DNA from: Nocardia wallacei
GTDB taxonomy: Bacteria > Actinomycetota > Actinomycetes > Mycobacteriales > Mycobacteriaceae
Direction of reading: 5' to 3'
DNA length: 37,598 nt
Assembly (NCBI RefSeq): GCF_029869545.1
Contig: NZ_JARWQD010000248.1
Span: 1-37,598 of the forward strand
The number at the start of each line of letters is the position of its first letter. Positions within the stretch are counted from its first letter, which is position 1. This document shows positions 23,932 through 32,516 of the stretch, in pieces. Both the position numbers and the translations under genes were made by a program. The notes under the pieces are model-generated. The model saw nothing but the letters and a program-made list of their open reading frames with translations. It was not told where the DNA came from and ran no database searches.

Positions 23932-23948
23932 GTCCTGTCTATCAGGAC
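23932..23948. promoter_or_regulatory. operator-like inverted repeat in the divergent acyl-CoA dehydrogenase/hydroxylase promoter
   Basis: GTCCTG-TCTAT-CAGGAC is a perfect 6+6 inverted repeat with a 5-bp centre, lying 66 bp upstream of the hydroxylase start and 104 bp from the acyl-CoA dehydrogenase start. Its position suits a regulator controlling both. The nearest downstream regulator gene is the AraC-type one at 30728, so the cognate protein is unknown. Confidence 0.5.
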
Positions 23949-24013
23949 TCATATCCGCTTATACGAGACATCGATTACATTGCACTCGAGCGGGTCCCGG
24001 AAGGAGTGTCCGA

Positions 24014-25576
24014 GTGCGGGGTGGGGAGATGGAGACCGATGTCGTGGTGGTCGGCGCGGGGCCGGTCGGTATGACCGCGGCGGCACTGCTCGCGGCGCGT
24101 GGGGTCCGGGTACAGGTGCTCGAGCGCAATCCCGGGACGAGCGACGAGCCGAAGGCGATCAGCATCGACGACGAGTCGCTGCGGATCTACCAGTGGGCGG
24201 GTTTGGCCGAGCGGCTGCTGCGAATCATGGTGCCCGGCACCGGCACTCGCTACTTCGACAGTCAGGGGCGGCCCCTGTTCCAGGCGCGGGCCGAGCAGCC
24301 GCGCCGCTTCGGCTACCCGTTCAAGAATCCGTTCGCGCAGCCCGACCTGGAACGCGAACTGGCACAGCATCTTCGGCGGCACCCCGGGGCGGGGCTGCGG
24401 ATGGGCACCGAGATGACCGGCCTTGTCGCCGAAGACGACGGCGTGCGGATCGACTGTGCCGCAGGGCAACTGCGCGCACGCTACGTGCTCGGCTGCGACG
24501 GCGGACGGTCGACGGTGCGCGAGCAGCTCGGCATCGCGATGCGCGGGCACAGCTACCCGGAGGTGTGGCTGGTGGCCGACGTGCTCGGCGACACGCACGA
24601 CCAGCGGTACGGGATGCACCACGCCGACCCGCGGCGCCCGCACGTGATCATTCCCGGCAGCGGCGGCCGCTGCCGCTACGAATTCCTGCTGCACCCCGGC
24701 GAGACGGAGGTGCCCGAGCCGGAACTGCTGCGCCGCCTGCTCGCACCGCATCGCGACATCACCGCCGACCAGGTGGAACGGGTGGTGACCTACCGGTTCC
24801 ACGGCCTGGTCGCCGACCGCTGGCGCTGCGGCCGCGCATTCCTGCTCGGCGATGCCGCGCACATGATGCCACCGTTCGCGGGCCAGGGCCTCAACTCCGG
24901 CATCCGCGATGCCGCCAATCTGGCGTGGAAGATCGCCGACGTGCTGGCCGGACGGTTGACCGACGCCGCACTGGATTCCTATGAGAGCGAACGCAAACCG
25001 CACGCGCTGGCCACCGTCGCGCTGTCGGAGCGGATGCGACGGGTGGTGATGACGACCGACGCCCGGCTGGCACTGCGGCGCGACGCCTACCTGCGGCGAG
25101 CCCTGGCCACGCCCCGTGGCCGGGACTACTTCGAGGGCATGCGCTATCGGCCCGCACAGGCGTATTCGACGGGTTTGGTCGTGCCCGGGCCCGTGCCTGT
25201 CGGTGTCGCGATCGGGCAACCGGTGGCGTTCGACGCCGTCACCGGCCGGATGCGGCTGCTCGATGAAATCCTCGGCCCCGGTTGGGCCCTGCTCGGCGTC
25301 GGAGTGGACACCGAGGCACTCGCGGCGGAGACGAGACACACACGGCGGTTCGAACCGAACGTGCTGCACATTCCCCTCGACGACCGGATGCCCGCGCGCG
25401 CACCGGGAATCGGCTCGATGGTCGATCTCGACGGGCGGCTGACCGCCGACCTGGCCGCCTACCGGGGGCACAGCGTGCTACTGCGCCCCGATCGCTTCGT
25501 CGCCGCGGCGTGGCGGCCGGGGCACGCTCCGGACCTCGCCGCGGCGCTGTGCACCGCGGACCCGGTCCCCGCCTGA
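24014..25576 (+). CDS. FAD-dependent aromatic hydroxylase (MhpA/HppA-like)
   Basis: A 520-aa class A flavoprotein monooxygenase. The FAD GxGxxG motif is at 14-19 (VVGAGPVGM), the DG motif is GCDGGRSTVRE, and the GD motif is FLLGDAAHMMPPFAGQG near 277, followed by the NLAWKI helix. This set is that of 3-(3-hydroxyphenyl)propionate hydroxylases and related phenol hydroxylases; a C-terminal thioredoxin-like domain is present in reduced form. GTG 24014 is favoured, with AAGGAG 7 bp upstream; ATG 24029 is the alternative. It heads a four-gene operon with an extradiol dioxygenase, FAH hydrolase and transporter, so it likely hydroxylates a phenolic acid to a ring-cleavable diol. The exact substrate is uncertain. 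Confidence 0.88.
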   Translation: MRGGEMETDVVVVGAGPVGMTAAALLAARGVRVQVLERNPGTSDEPKAISIDDESLRIYQWAGLAERLLRIMVPGTGTRYFDSQGRPLFQARAEQPRRFGYPFKNPFAQPDLERELAQHLRRHPGAGLRMGTEMTGLVAEDDGVRIDCAAGQLRARYVLGCDGGRSTVREQLGIAMRGHSYPEVWLVADVLGDTHDQRYGMHHADPRRPHVIIPGSGGRCRYEFLLHPGETEVPEPELLRRLLAPHRDITADQVERVVTYRFHGLVADRWRCGRAFLLGDAAHMMPPFAGQGLNSGIRDAANLAWKIADVLAGRLTDAALDSYESERKPHALATVALSERMRRVVMTTDARLALRRDAYLRRALATPRGRDYFEGMRYRPAQAYSTGLVVPGPVPVGVAIGQPVAFDAVTGRMRLLDEILGPGWALLGVGVDTEALAAETRHTRRFEPNVLHIPLDDRMPARAPGIGSMVDLDGRLTADLAAYRGHSVLLRPDRFVAAAWRPGHAPDLAAALCTADPVPA

Positions 25577-25594
25577 GAAGGAAGTGACGACACC

Positions 25595-26521
25595 ATGACC
25601 GCCCCGAATCGCCTGCTACCGACCGAACCACGGCACGCCGGGGCGCTGCGGCGCACCGCGGTATCCCATCTCGGCATGCGGGTTCCCGACGTGGCCGCGC
25701 TGACCGAGTTCTACGGTCGCGTCCTGGGTCTGGCCCCGCACCGCGAATTGCCCGGCGGCGGAATGCGTCTCGGCTGGGGCACCGGTCATCACGTCCTGGA
25801 TCTGCTACCGGGCGACCCGGCCCTGGACCATTTCGGTTTCGAGGTGACCGAACCCGGCGGGCTGGAGCGGCTCGGCGAGCGGCTGCGGGCGGCCGGAGTC
25901 GCCGTCGACCGGCTCGACGAGGCGTTCCTCGACGAGTCGTCCGGCGCCCCACAGGGTCTGGCCGCGGTGGACCCCGACGGCAACCGGGTGCACTTCCACG
26001 GACCGGTGCGCCGCGCAGGCGAGCACGCCGCCGACACCGGCCGCCGCCCGATCCGGTATCAGCACCTCACGCTGGCCACCACCGACGTCTCGCGCATGGT
26101 CGAATTCTATTGCGGCGCTGTCGGTTTCCGAATTTCCGATCAACTGGCCGATGGCAAGTTCGCGTGGCTGCGCAGCAACCGCGACCATCACACCCTCGCC
26201 GTCGTCGCCGCCGGACGGCCCGGCCTCGACCACTACTCCTACGACCTGGCCGAATGGCAGGACTTCAAGTCCTGGTGCGATCGCCTCACCGAGCAGGAGG
26301 TGGACGTGGTGTGGGGGCCGGGGCGCCACGGCCCCGGCAACAACCTGTTCGTCTTCTTCGACGATCCCGCGGGCAATCACGTCGAGCTGTCCGCGGAGAT
26401 GGAGAAGTTCCACGACGACCGCGTCACCTATCCCCCGCGGCAGTGGGATCCGGTGCCGCGCAGCGTGAATCTGTGGGGCGGGCAGCTGGCGAGCTGGCGG
26501 AGCACCTCGGAAGGGAACTGA
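25595..26521 (+). CDS. type I (VOC) extradiol dioxygenase
   Basis: A 308-aa two-domain vicinal-oxygen-chelate protein, the usual length for catechol 2,3-dioxygenase-like enzymes. The C-terminal domain carries the Fe(II) ligands: His157 in YQHLTLATT, His213 in LDHYSYD and Glu264 in NHVELSAEME. The active-site Tyr/His positions fall in the expected places. It starts 18 bp after the hydroxylase stop, with an AGAAGGAAG SD. It would open the catecholic ring made by the hydroxylase beside a hydroxyl (meta cleavage). The exact diol is unknown. Confidence 0.9.
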   Translation: MTAPNRLLPTEPRHAGALRRTAVSHLGMRVPDVAALTEFYGRVLGLAPHRELPGGGMRLGWGTGHHVLDLLPGDPALDHFGFEVTEPGGLERLGERLRAAGVAVDRLDEAFLDESSGAPQGLAAVDPDGNRVHFHGPVRRAGEHAADTGRRPIRYQHLTLATTDVSRMVEFYCGAVGFRISDQLADGKFAWLRSNRDHHTLAVVAAGRPGLDHYSYDLAEWQDFKSWCDRLTEQEVDVVWGPGRHGPGNNLFVFFDDPAGNHVELSAEMEKFHDDRVTYPPRQWDPVPRSVNLWGGQLASWRSTSEGN

Positions 26522-26522
26522 T

Positions 26523-27350
26523 ATGGCGCTGGCGACCTACGAACACGACGGGACCCGCGGCGTCGGCCGCGTCGACGGCGATCGGCTGATCCCGCTGGCC
26601 GGGCTCACCGAACTCGGGCGCGACACCGATATCGACATCCTCTCCGGCGCAAGGGAACTCCCCGAGGCGGCGGTGCCGATCGCGGACGTGCGGCTGCTGC
26701 CGATCGTGCCGAATCCGGACAAGATCATCTGCGTCGGGCTGAACTATCACGCCCACGTGGGCGAGACGAAACGCGAATTGCCCACCTACCCGGTCATGTT
26801 CACCAAGTTCGCCTCCAGCCTCACCGGACCGCGCGACGACATCGTCGTCCCGCCGGAATCCGATCAGGTCGACTACGAGGGCGAGCTGGCGGTGGTCATC
26901 GGCCGGGCGGGACGGCGGATCCCCCGGGAACGGGCGGCCGACCACGTGCTCGGCTACGCGGTCGCCAACGACATCACCATGCGCGACTATCAGTACCGAA
27001 CCCATCAGTGGCTGCAGGGCAAGGCCTGGGACGACGCCACGCCGATCGGGCCCTACGTGGTGCGGCCCGACGAGGTCGACCTCTCCCGCGCCGGAATCCG
27101 GACCACCGTGCGCGGCGAGACCGTGCAGTCCTCGGACCTGTCGAAACTGATCTTCGACATCCCCACCCTCATCGCCACGATCTCCGAGTTCACCACGGTG
27201 CTGCCCGGCGACCTCATCCTGACCGGGACCCCGGGCGGGGTCGGCTACCGGCGCGAGCCGCAGCTGTTCCTGCGCGACGGCGACGAGGTGAGCGTCGAGA
27301 TCGACGGCGTCGGAAGGCTTGTCAATCGAGTGCGCGGGGAGAAACCGTGA
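26523..27350 (+). CDS. fumarylacetoacetate hydrolase (FAH) family protein
   Basis: A 275-aa FAH-superfamily enzyme. ICVGLNYHAHVGE (69-81) is the family entry motif; DYEGELAVVIG (117-127) holds the metal-binding Glu119 and Glu121; AVANDITMRDYQ (147-158) gives Asp150. The substrate-loop GKAWDDATPIGPYVV and the ending with LILTGTPGGVGYRREP are also canonical. The family includes acylpyruvate hydrolases, hydratases and decarboxylases of aromatic pathways. ATG 26523 follows GGAAGGG, one base after the dioxygenase stop. Here it should process the ring-cleavage product. Classical hpp/mhp routes use an alpha/beta-hydrolase at this step, so a hydrolysis of a 2,4-dioxo acid is more likely. Confidence 0.9.
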   Translation: MALATYEHDGTRGVGRVDGDRLIPLAGLTELGRDTDIDILSGARELPEAAVPIADVRLLPIVPNPDKIICVGLNYHAHVGETKRELPTYPVMFTKFASSLTGPRDDIVVPPESDQVDYEGELAVVIGRAGRRIPRERAADHVLGYAVANDITMRDYQYRTHQWLQGKAWDDATPIGPYVVRPDEVDLSRAGIRTTVRGETVQSSDLSKLIFDIPTLIATISEFTTVLPGDLILTGTPGGVGYRREPQLFLRDGDEVSVEIDGVGRLVNRVRGEKP

Positions 27351-28579
27351 CCGGATACGACGCCCGCGCGCGCCTGCCCGCCGTCGCCGTCGTGGGCCTG
27401 TGCACCCTGATCGTCATCGCCGAGGGCTACGACCTGATCATGTACGGCGCCATGCTGCCCGCGCTGCTCGACGAACCCGGTTGGGGGATGACCAAATCCA
27501 CCGGGGGCACGGTCGGCAGCATGGTCTATGTCGGGATGACCGCCGGGGCCCTGGCCGGGGGCCGCCTGGCCGACCGGTTCGGGCGGCGGCGCCCGCTGCT
27601 GGTCGCCGTCGCCTGGTTCGCGGCGTGGACCGCGGCCTGCGCGCTGGCGGGCTCACCGTGGCAGCTGGGCGCGTTCCGGCTGCTGGCCGGAATCGGCATG
27701 GGCGCGGCGGCCGCGGTCGCCCTCGCGCTGGCCAAGGAATACACCCCGCCCGGCCGCACCGGCCTGACGGTCACGACCCTCATGGCCGGAATCCCGCTCG
27801 GCGGAATCATTTCCGCGCTCGCCGGGCTGGCGCTGCTGTCCGATCACGGATGGCGTCCGCTGTGCTGGATCGGCGCGATCGCCTCCGGGCTGGTGCTGCT
27901 CGCCGCGCTGGCGCTGCTGCCCGAATCCGAGGAGTTCGCCCGTACCGGCACCGCCAGCCGGGTGCGGGAGCTGTTCACGCCGGACCGCCGCCTGCTGACG
28001 CTGCTGTTCGCCGTCGCGGCCTTCGCCGAACTGCTCACCTGGTACGGGCTGAACACGTGGATGACGACGCTGATGCGCGAACTGGACTACCCGATGACCT
28101 CGGCGCTGCAGTTCTCGATGACGCTCAACACCGGCGCGGTCGTCGGTTCGTTCGCGCTGGCGATCGCCGCGGACCGGTGGGGCGCGCGCCCGGTGGCCGG
28201 TGTCAGCGCGCTCGTGGCCGCGGCCGGGATCGCGTGCTGCGCCGCGGGGCTGTCGGGCCGGGTGGCCCTGCTGGCCGTGATCGCCGTCCTGGGCGCGGCC
28301 GCCCACTCCACCCTGAACCTCATCAATGCCGCCGTCGCCGACACGTATCCGGCCCGGCTGCGCGGCAGCGCGCTGGGCTGGTCCAACGGTGTCGGACGGC
28401 TCGGGGCGGTGGCGGCGCCCAGCCTCGGCGGCTGGGTGCTGTCGGCGACCGGGCCGCTGCAGGTCTTTCAGACCTTCATCCTGACCTCGGTGTGCGCGGC
28501 CGTCGTGCTGGCCGTGCTGGCCCGCTCCGGGCGGCGCGCGGCGGCACTGCGGCCCGCCCGGACCCCGGTGGCCGGATGA
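27347..28579 (+). CDS. MFS transporter, aromatic acid:H+ symporter-like
   Basis: A 410-aa, 12-TM major facilitator protein. It has the aromatic acid symporter (AAHS) features: an early EGYDLIMYGAMLPAL segment with the Asp in helix 1 used by PcaK-type proteins, motif A as GGRLADRFGRRRPLL, and a late LRGSALGWSNGVGRLGA region. GTG 27347 overlaps the FAH stop by GTGA, so it is translationally coupled. It probably imports the aromatic acid that the operon degrades. Confidence 0.9.
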   Translation: MTGYDARARLPAVAVVGLCTLIVIAEGYDLIMYGAMLPALLDEPGWGMTKSTGGTVGSMVYVGMTAGALAGGRLADRFGRRRPLLVAVAWFAAWTAACALAGSPWQLGAFRLLAGIGMGAAAAVALALAKEYTPPGRTGLTVTTLMAGIPLGGIISALAGLALLSDHGWRPLCWIGAIASGLVLLAALALLPESEEFARTGTASRVRELFTPDRRLLTLLFAVAAFAELLTWYGLNTWMTTLMRELDYPMTSALQFSMTLNTGAVVGSFALAIAADRWGARPVAGVSALVAAAGIACCAAGLSGRVALLAVIAVLGAAAHSTLNLINAAVADTYPARLRGSALGWSNGVGRLGAVAAPSLGGWVLSATGPLQVFQTFILTSVCAAVVLAVLARSGRRAAALRPARTPVAG

Positions 28580-28623
28580 GGGCGGCGGGACCGGTCCCGT
28601 CGGATGCGGCGGAATGTGGACGA

Positions 28624-28658
28624 ACGGGACGGGCCGTGGAGGGGTCGGCCCGTCCCGT
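28624..28658. terminator. bidirectional terminator-like hairpin
   Basis: Arms 28624-28636 and 28646-28658 are perfectly complementary over 13 bp with a 9-nt loop. The hairpin lies between the MFS stop (28579) and the end of the convergent small gene (28674). It has no T-run, as is normal for high-GC actinobacteria. A second perfect 14-bp palindrome is at 28586-28599 (GGGACCGGTCCC core). Confidence 0.7.
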
Positions 28659-28673
28659 CGACCACAGCGGCGG

Positions 28674-28997
28674 TCAGCGCGGCTTGATCCGACCGGCCGC
28701 CACCAGCACCCGGTAGGCCGCCGACTTGCGCGGGCAGTCGGCGACCGTGCAGTCGAGGTGCTGCTGCATCGTGCGGTGCGCCTCGGGCACCTCGAGCCGA
28801 TGGTCCGGGGCGCCGTGCGAGAGCCCCGCGGCCACCGGCAGCGCCGGTGGCACCGACTCGGCAAGCAGTCGCTGCCGGATCTCCGCGACGGACGTGCGCC
28901 CGGTGGGGAGGCGTTGCGGGCGGATGCTCATCACGATGGCCGCCATCGCGCCGACCATCACCATCGTCGCCGCGAAAACCTGCCAGCCGCCCATCAT
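28674..28997 (-). CDS. small protein with one N-terminal membrane helix
   Basis: A 107-aa protein I do not recognise. Residues 5-23 are hydrophobic (WQVFAATMVMVGAMAAIV), likely a signal anchor. The rest is soluble, with a conserved-looking C-terminal block holding a Cys pair (HLDCTVADCPRKSAAY) and ending VLVAAGRIKPR. ATG 28997 follows a strong GGGGGAGG SD, which supports it as a real gene. It lies just beyond the end of the aldehyde dehydrogenase homologue on the same strand. The Cys pair may bind a metal or form a disulfide. Confidence 0.75.
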   Translation of the reverse strand: MMGGWQVFAATMVMVGAMAAIVMSIRPQRLPTGRTSVAEIRQRLLAESVPPALPVAAGLSHGAPDHRLEVPEAHRTMQQHLDCTVADCPRKSAAYRVLVAAGRIKPR

Positions 28998-29096
28998 TTC
29001 ACCTCCCCCTCGCCGGAAGTGACCTCATCTCCATCATATTCGCAACAGGTGTTCATAACTCTCTCGTAGTTTCGAATTACCTTGATGCAGTGGGCA

Positions 29097-30395
29097 TTAC
29101 GCATACCCCGGCGGTGCCAGGTGCACCGAGACGTCGTTGCGTCCCACCTGTTCCGCCAGCAGCCGACCGGCGATGTACCGCCCGGCCGCGTCATCGGCGG
29201 TCCACACGCTCGCGCACGGACCGCACGGGTCGTTGGCCAGCGCCAGGGCCGCCGCGGCGTCGGCGACCCGGATGACCGGCAGGATCGGGCCGAGGGTCTG
29301 CCGGGTCAGCACGCTCATCGCCGGATCGGCGTCGGCGAGCACGGTCGGCTCGAACACCTGCCCTTCCGCGGTGCCGCCGATGCGCAGCGTGGCGCCCTTG
29401 GCCAGCGCGTCGTCGATCTGGTCACGCAGGTGGCGCACGTGCGCGGCCGAGGTGATGGGGGCGACGCGGACGTCGTCGGGATCCGCGGCGCCGAACGCGG
29501 CCACCTCGGCGACCAGCCGGTCGACGAACTCCTCGTACCCGCGGTCCTGGACGAACACCCGCTCGATGCTGCGGCAGCTCTGCCCCGATTCGGCGAGCCC
29601 GCCCAGCGCGATGCCCGCGGCCGCCGCGCCGGGGTCGGCATCGGCCAGCACGATCGCCGACGACTTCCCGCCCAGGTCCAGGCGGCACGGGACGAGCCGG
29701 GCCGCGGCGCGCAGCGCCACCACCTTCCCCACCTCGGGCGAGCCGGTGAAATGCACGTAGTCGACCGTGTCGACGACCGCGGGACCGGCCTGGTGCCCGG
29801 CGACGAATTCCAGCACCGGCGGCGCACCGATCTCCGCCCAGCCGGTGACGACGGCGCGCACGGTCAGCGGCGTCACCGCCGGGGGCTTGACGAGTACCGC
29901 GGAACCGGCCATCAGCGCCGGCACGGCGTCGAACAGTGTCGACGCGAGGGGGTAGGTCCAGGGCGGCAGGACGCCGACCACCGCGCAGGGGCGGTAGGCG
30001 ATCGCCAGCTGCAATGCCACGCTCGGGTTGCCGTGCGTACGCTGCCACGGTGCGCCGAGAAAATCGGCACCATGCGTGCGATGATAGTCCACGGCGTCGA
30101 CGCCCAGGCGAAATTCCCGCAAAGCCGCGGCAACCGACTTTCCGGTTTCCGACGCCAGCAGGTCGACCAGCATGTGCTCATTGCCGGACAACCACTCTCG
30201 AAATCGCGACAACCACTGCACCCTGCCGACGACACCCCTTGCGCGCCAACCGGTTTGCGCCTGCCGCAGGGAGGTGGCAACGGCTTCGATCCGGTCGGGG
30301 GTGTGCGTCGGCAGGGTGCCCAGCGCCCGGCCGTCGCCGGGTGCGGTCACGGTGATCCAGGTGTTGGCGGCGGTATGCGGATGTGTGGACAGCAT
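29097..30395 (-). CDS. aldehyde dehydrogenase homologue, C-terminally short and with altered active-site residues
   Basis: A 432-aa ALDH-family protein from ATG 30395 (SD GGAG; GTG 30404 is an alternative). The catalytic Cys is kept (Cys274 in GQSCRS). Elsewhere the site is unusual: the oxyanion-hole Asn of the PWNFP motif is Thr147 (PWTYP), the general-base Glu of the ELGGK motif is Asp (LDLGGKS), and EEIFGP is replaced by RQTLGP. The C-terminal 50-60 residues with the FGGxxxSGxGR block are missing. The stop lies in a local AT-rich patch with no continuing ALDH sequence in other frames. It may be a specialised or inactive paralogue, or a decaying gene. It is divergent from an AraC regulator. 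Confidence 0.8.
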   Translation of the reverse strand: MLSTHPHTAANTWITVTAPGDGRALGTLPTHTPDRIEAVATSLRQAQTGWRARGVVGRVQWLSRFREWLSGNEHMLVDLLASETGKSVAAALREFRLGVDAVDYHRTHGADFLGAPWQRTHGNPSVALQLAIAYRPCAVVGVLPPWTYPLASTLFDAVPALMAGSAVLVKPPAVTPLTVRAVVTGWAEIGAPPVLEFVAGHQAGPAVVDTVDYVHFTGSPEVGKVVALRAAARLVPCRLDLGGKSSAIVLADADPGAAAAGIALGGLAESGQSCRSIERVFVQDRGYEEFVDRLVAEVAAFGAADPDDVRVAPITSAAHVRHLRDQIDDALAKGATLRIGGTAEGQVFEPTVLADADPAMSVLTRQTLGPILPVIRVADAAAALALANDPCGPCASVWTADDAAGRYIAGRLLAEQVGRNDVSVHLAPPGYA

Positions 30396-30727
30396 GCGGT
30401 TCACTCCGGGCGAGGTGCAGGCGGAAGGGTCGCTTCGCGACCACTCGGCGTACCGAACAAGGGGAGGAATGCCCGGGTGGGAGAGTTGCGCCGGTCGCGG
30501 TGCAGCATGTGAGAAACCGTATGGCTAACGCAAGCGTGCAACCAGCGCGCAATGGGCCAGAAATCGGCGAATATCGGCCGCTCCCAGCAAACTTACCGAC
30601 AAGTACGGCCCCGCAACCGGTTCCGTGTCCGCGGCCGCGCGCGTCCCCATGGTGTAGGAATTACATTTCTGGTCCCCGATCGGCGGATTTGGGCCAACGG
30701 AGCGCGAATCTCTGCGACCATGCGTAG
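30396..30727. promoter_or_regulatory. 332-bp divergent control region between ALDH homologue and AraC regulator
   Basis: No gene is seen. The central part (about 30520-30700) is less GC-rich than flanking genes and must contain both promoters. An imperfect repeat of ATCGGC occurs around 30560-30580. No clear AraC-type direct repeat pair could be assigned by eye. Confidence 0.5.
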
Positions 30728-31759
30728 GTGGACGAGCCTGCGCAGGTGCGGTCGATCAGCGGTGTGGCGTTGCTGGCGGACTACGCGGTCACGCGCGGTC
30801 TGACCATGCCGGATATTCTGCGGGACACCGGAATTCGCGAACAGCAACTGCAGGATCCGGGCAGCGAGATCACCCTCGCCCAGGAACTCGCGATGCTGCA
30901 CAACGTCGTCGAGGGCATCCGGGACGAGCCGGGGCTGGGTCTCATGGCCGGACTGCTGTGTCACCCACCGTCGTTCGGCGTGCTCGGCTTCGCCGTGATG
31001 AGCAGCCCGACGCTGCGCCATGCCGCGGAGATCGGCGTGCGCTACGCCGACCTGTGGTTCACCGTCGCCCGCCACGCGCTGATCGACCGGGGCAACGAGG
31101 TCTGGCTGGTGCGCGACGATCACACCGTGCCGCCCGCGCTGCGCCGGTTCACGCTGGAGCGGGACTTCTCGGCGATCGCCACCATCCAGCAGGACCTGGT
31201 CCCGACGCGGGTGCCCACGCTGCGGGTGGAGGTGACCGTCGAGCCGCACCCGGTGTACGAGATGTTCGCGGCGATGCTGGGCGTCGACAAGATCACCTTC
31301 GGTGCCCCGCAATCGGTCATCGCCTGGCACACGACCGCGCTGGAACTGCCACTCCCGCAGGCGAATACCGCGACGGCCCGGTTCTACGAGCAGCAGTGCG
31401 CGGACATCATGCAGCGGCGGCTGAGCCGCAGCGGCGTCAGCGGCCGGGTGCGCGAGCTGCTGATCCGCCACGGCGGCGTGACCGACCAGTCCCGCATCGC
31501 CGCCGACCTCGACGTCAGCGTGCGCACCCTGCGGCGCCGGCTCGCCGACGAGGGCACCACCTTCCGCGAGCTGTCCAACGAGACGATCGGCATGCTCGCC
31601 GAGGAGCTGCTCGTCGCCGGGCTCACGGTGGAGAACGTGGCCGACCGGCTCGGCTACTCCAGCGTGTCGGCGTTCACCTCGGCATTCCGCTCGTGGAAGG
31701 GTCAGCCGCCCGGGCATTTCGCGCGCACGCACCGCGGTCGCGCCATCGCGCGCGTATAG
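30728..31759 (+). CDS. AraC-family regulator with arabinose-binding-like N-terminal domain
   Basis: A 343-aa regulator of the AraC subgroup whose N-terminal two-thirds is a ligand-binding domain (PF12625-like, about 20-205; note GFAVMSSPTLRHAAEIGVRY). The C-terminal helix-turn-helix pair is at about 240-335, with IAADLDVSVRTLRRRLADEG and VADRLGYSSVSAFTSAFRSW as the two recognition regions, ending in the usual GQPPGHFAR. Start GTG 30728 has a weak GTAGG before it. Members with this domain commonly activate catabolic or virulence genes in response to hydrophobic or amino-acid-like ligands. The divergent ALDH homologue is its most obvious target. Confidence 0.92.
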   Translation: MDEPAQVRSISGVALLADYAVTRGLTMPDILRDTGIREQQLQDPGSEITLAQELAMLHNVVEGIRDEPGLGLMAGLLCHPPSFGVLGFAVMSSPTLRHAAEIGVRYADLWFTVARHALIDRGNEVWLVRDDHTVPPALRRFTLERDFSAIATIQQDLVPTRVPTLRVEVTVEPHPVYEMFAAMLGVDKITFGAPQSVIAWHTTALELPLPQANTATARFYEQQCADIMQRRLSRSGVSGRVRELLIRHGGVTDQSRIAADLDVSVRTLRRRLADEGTTFRELSNETIGMLAEELLVAGLTVENVADRLGYSSVSAFTSAFRSWKGQPPGHFARTHRGRAIARV

Positions 31760-31843
31760 CCGGGGCTCCATCCGGCCAAGACGTGACTAGTTCGATACCG
31801 GCTAATAGGCCGCTACTGGACCAACTGGACTTATCCTGCCCAG

Positions 31844-32434
31844 ATGACAACCAGCAATAAAGCAGCTTTCGAAGGGCCGCTACATCAGCTGGCCCGCGGC
31901 GCGTGGCAGTCCATGGTGGTCATCGGCATTCTGTCGGTCGTCATCGGCATCATGGTTCTGGTCTGGCCCGGACCGACGCTCCTGGTCGCCGGCGTCCTGT
32001 TCGGCATCTATCTGTTGGTCTCCGGCATCCTGCAGCTGGTGGCGGCGTTCGGCGCACATGTCAGCACCGGCTGGCGGGTGCTCTCGGTCATCAGCGGTGT
32101 CCTGTCGTTCATCCTGGCGTTCTTCAGCTTCCGGCACATCGGCGATGCGATCGTGCTGCTCGCGCTGTGGATCGGGATCAGCTGGCTGTTCCGCGGGATC
32201 GCGGTGCTGGTCGCCGGTGCGGAGTCGCCGTCGGGCATGCCCGGCCGCGGCTGGTCGATCTTCTACGGCATCGTGCTGCTGATCGGCGGCATCGTGCTGG
32301 TGGTGTGGCCGATCAGCTCGATCGTCACGCTGACCCTGGTGGCCGGATGGTGGCTGATCTTCATGGGCGTCATGGAGGTCATCTACGCCTTCCAGGTGCG
32401 TGGCGCGGCCAAGCACACCCCCGGCGAGCTGTGA
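31844..32434 (+). CDS. HdeD-family (DUF308) membrane protein
   Basis: A 196-aa protein with six closely spaced hydrophobic helices (about 22-42, 48-68, 78-97, 103-125, 138-157 and 162-185), the HdeD/DUF308 pattern. The repeated WPGPTLLVAGVLFGIYLLVSG and WPISSIVTLTLVAGWWLIFMG units (both at TM2/TM6 positions) are family marks. In enterobacteria HdeD helps acid resistance; in actinobacteria the function is not established. It is alone on its strand and followed by a strong terminator. Confidence 0.9.
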   Translation: MTTSNKAAFEGPLHQLARGAWQSMVVIGILSVVIGIMVLVWPGPTLLVAGVLFGIYLLVSGILQLVAAFGAHVSTGWRVLSVISGVLSFILAFFSFRHIGDAIVLLALWIGISWLFRGIAVLVAGAESPSGMPGRGWSIFYGIVLLIGGIVLVVWPISSIVTLTLVAGWWLIFMGVMEVIYAFQVRGAAKHTPGEL

Positions 32435-32475
32435 GCCTGGCGTTTCCGATGGTTCGCGAGGACAACTGAAAATAT

Positions 32476-32505
32476 TCGGCCCCGGGCGAATTCGCCCGGG
32501 GCCGA
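32476..32505. terminator. 30-bp perfect palindrome, bidirectional terminator
   Basis: The 15-bp arms are exact reverse complements, centred on an EcoRI-like GAATTC between 32490 and 32491. It lies 41 bp after the HdeD-like stop and 11 bp after the stop end of the convergent beta-propeller gene. A short CGTTT tract follows on the plus side. A GC-rich stem between convergent genes fits a two-way terminator. Confidence 0.85.
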
Positions 32506-32516
32506 CTCGTTTCCGC

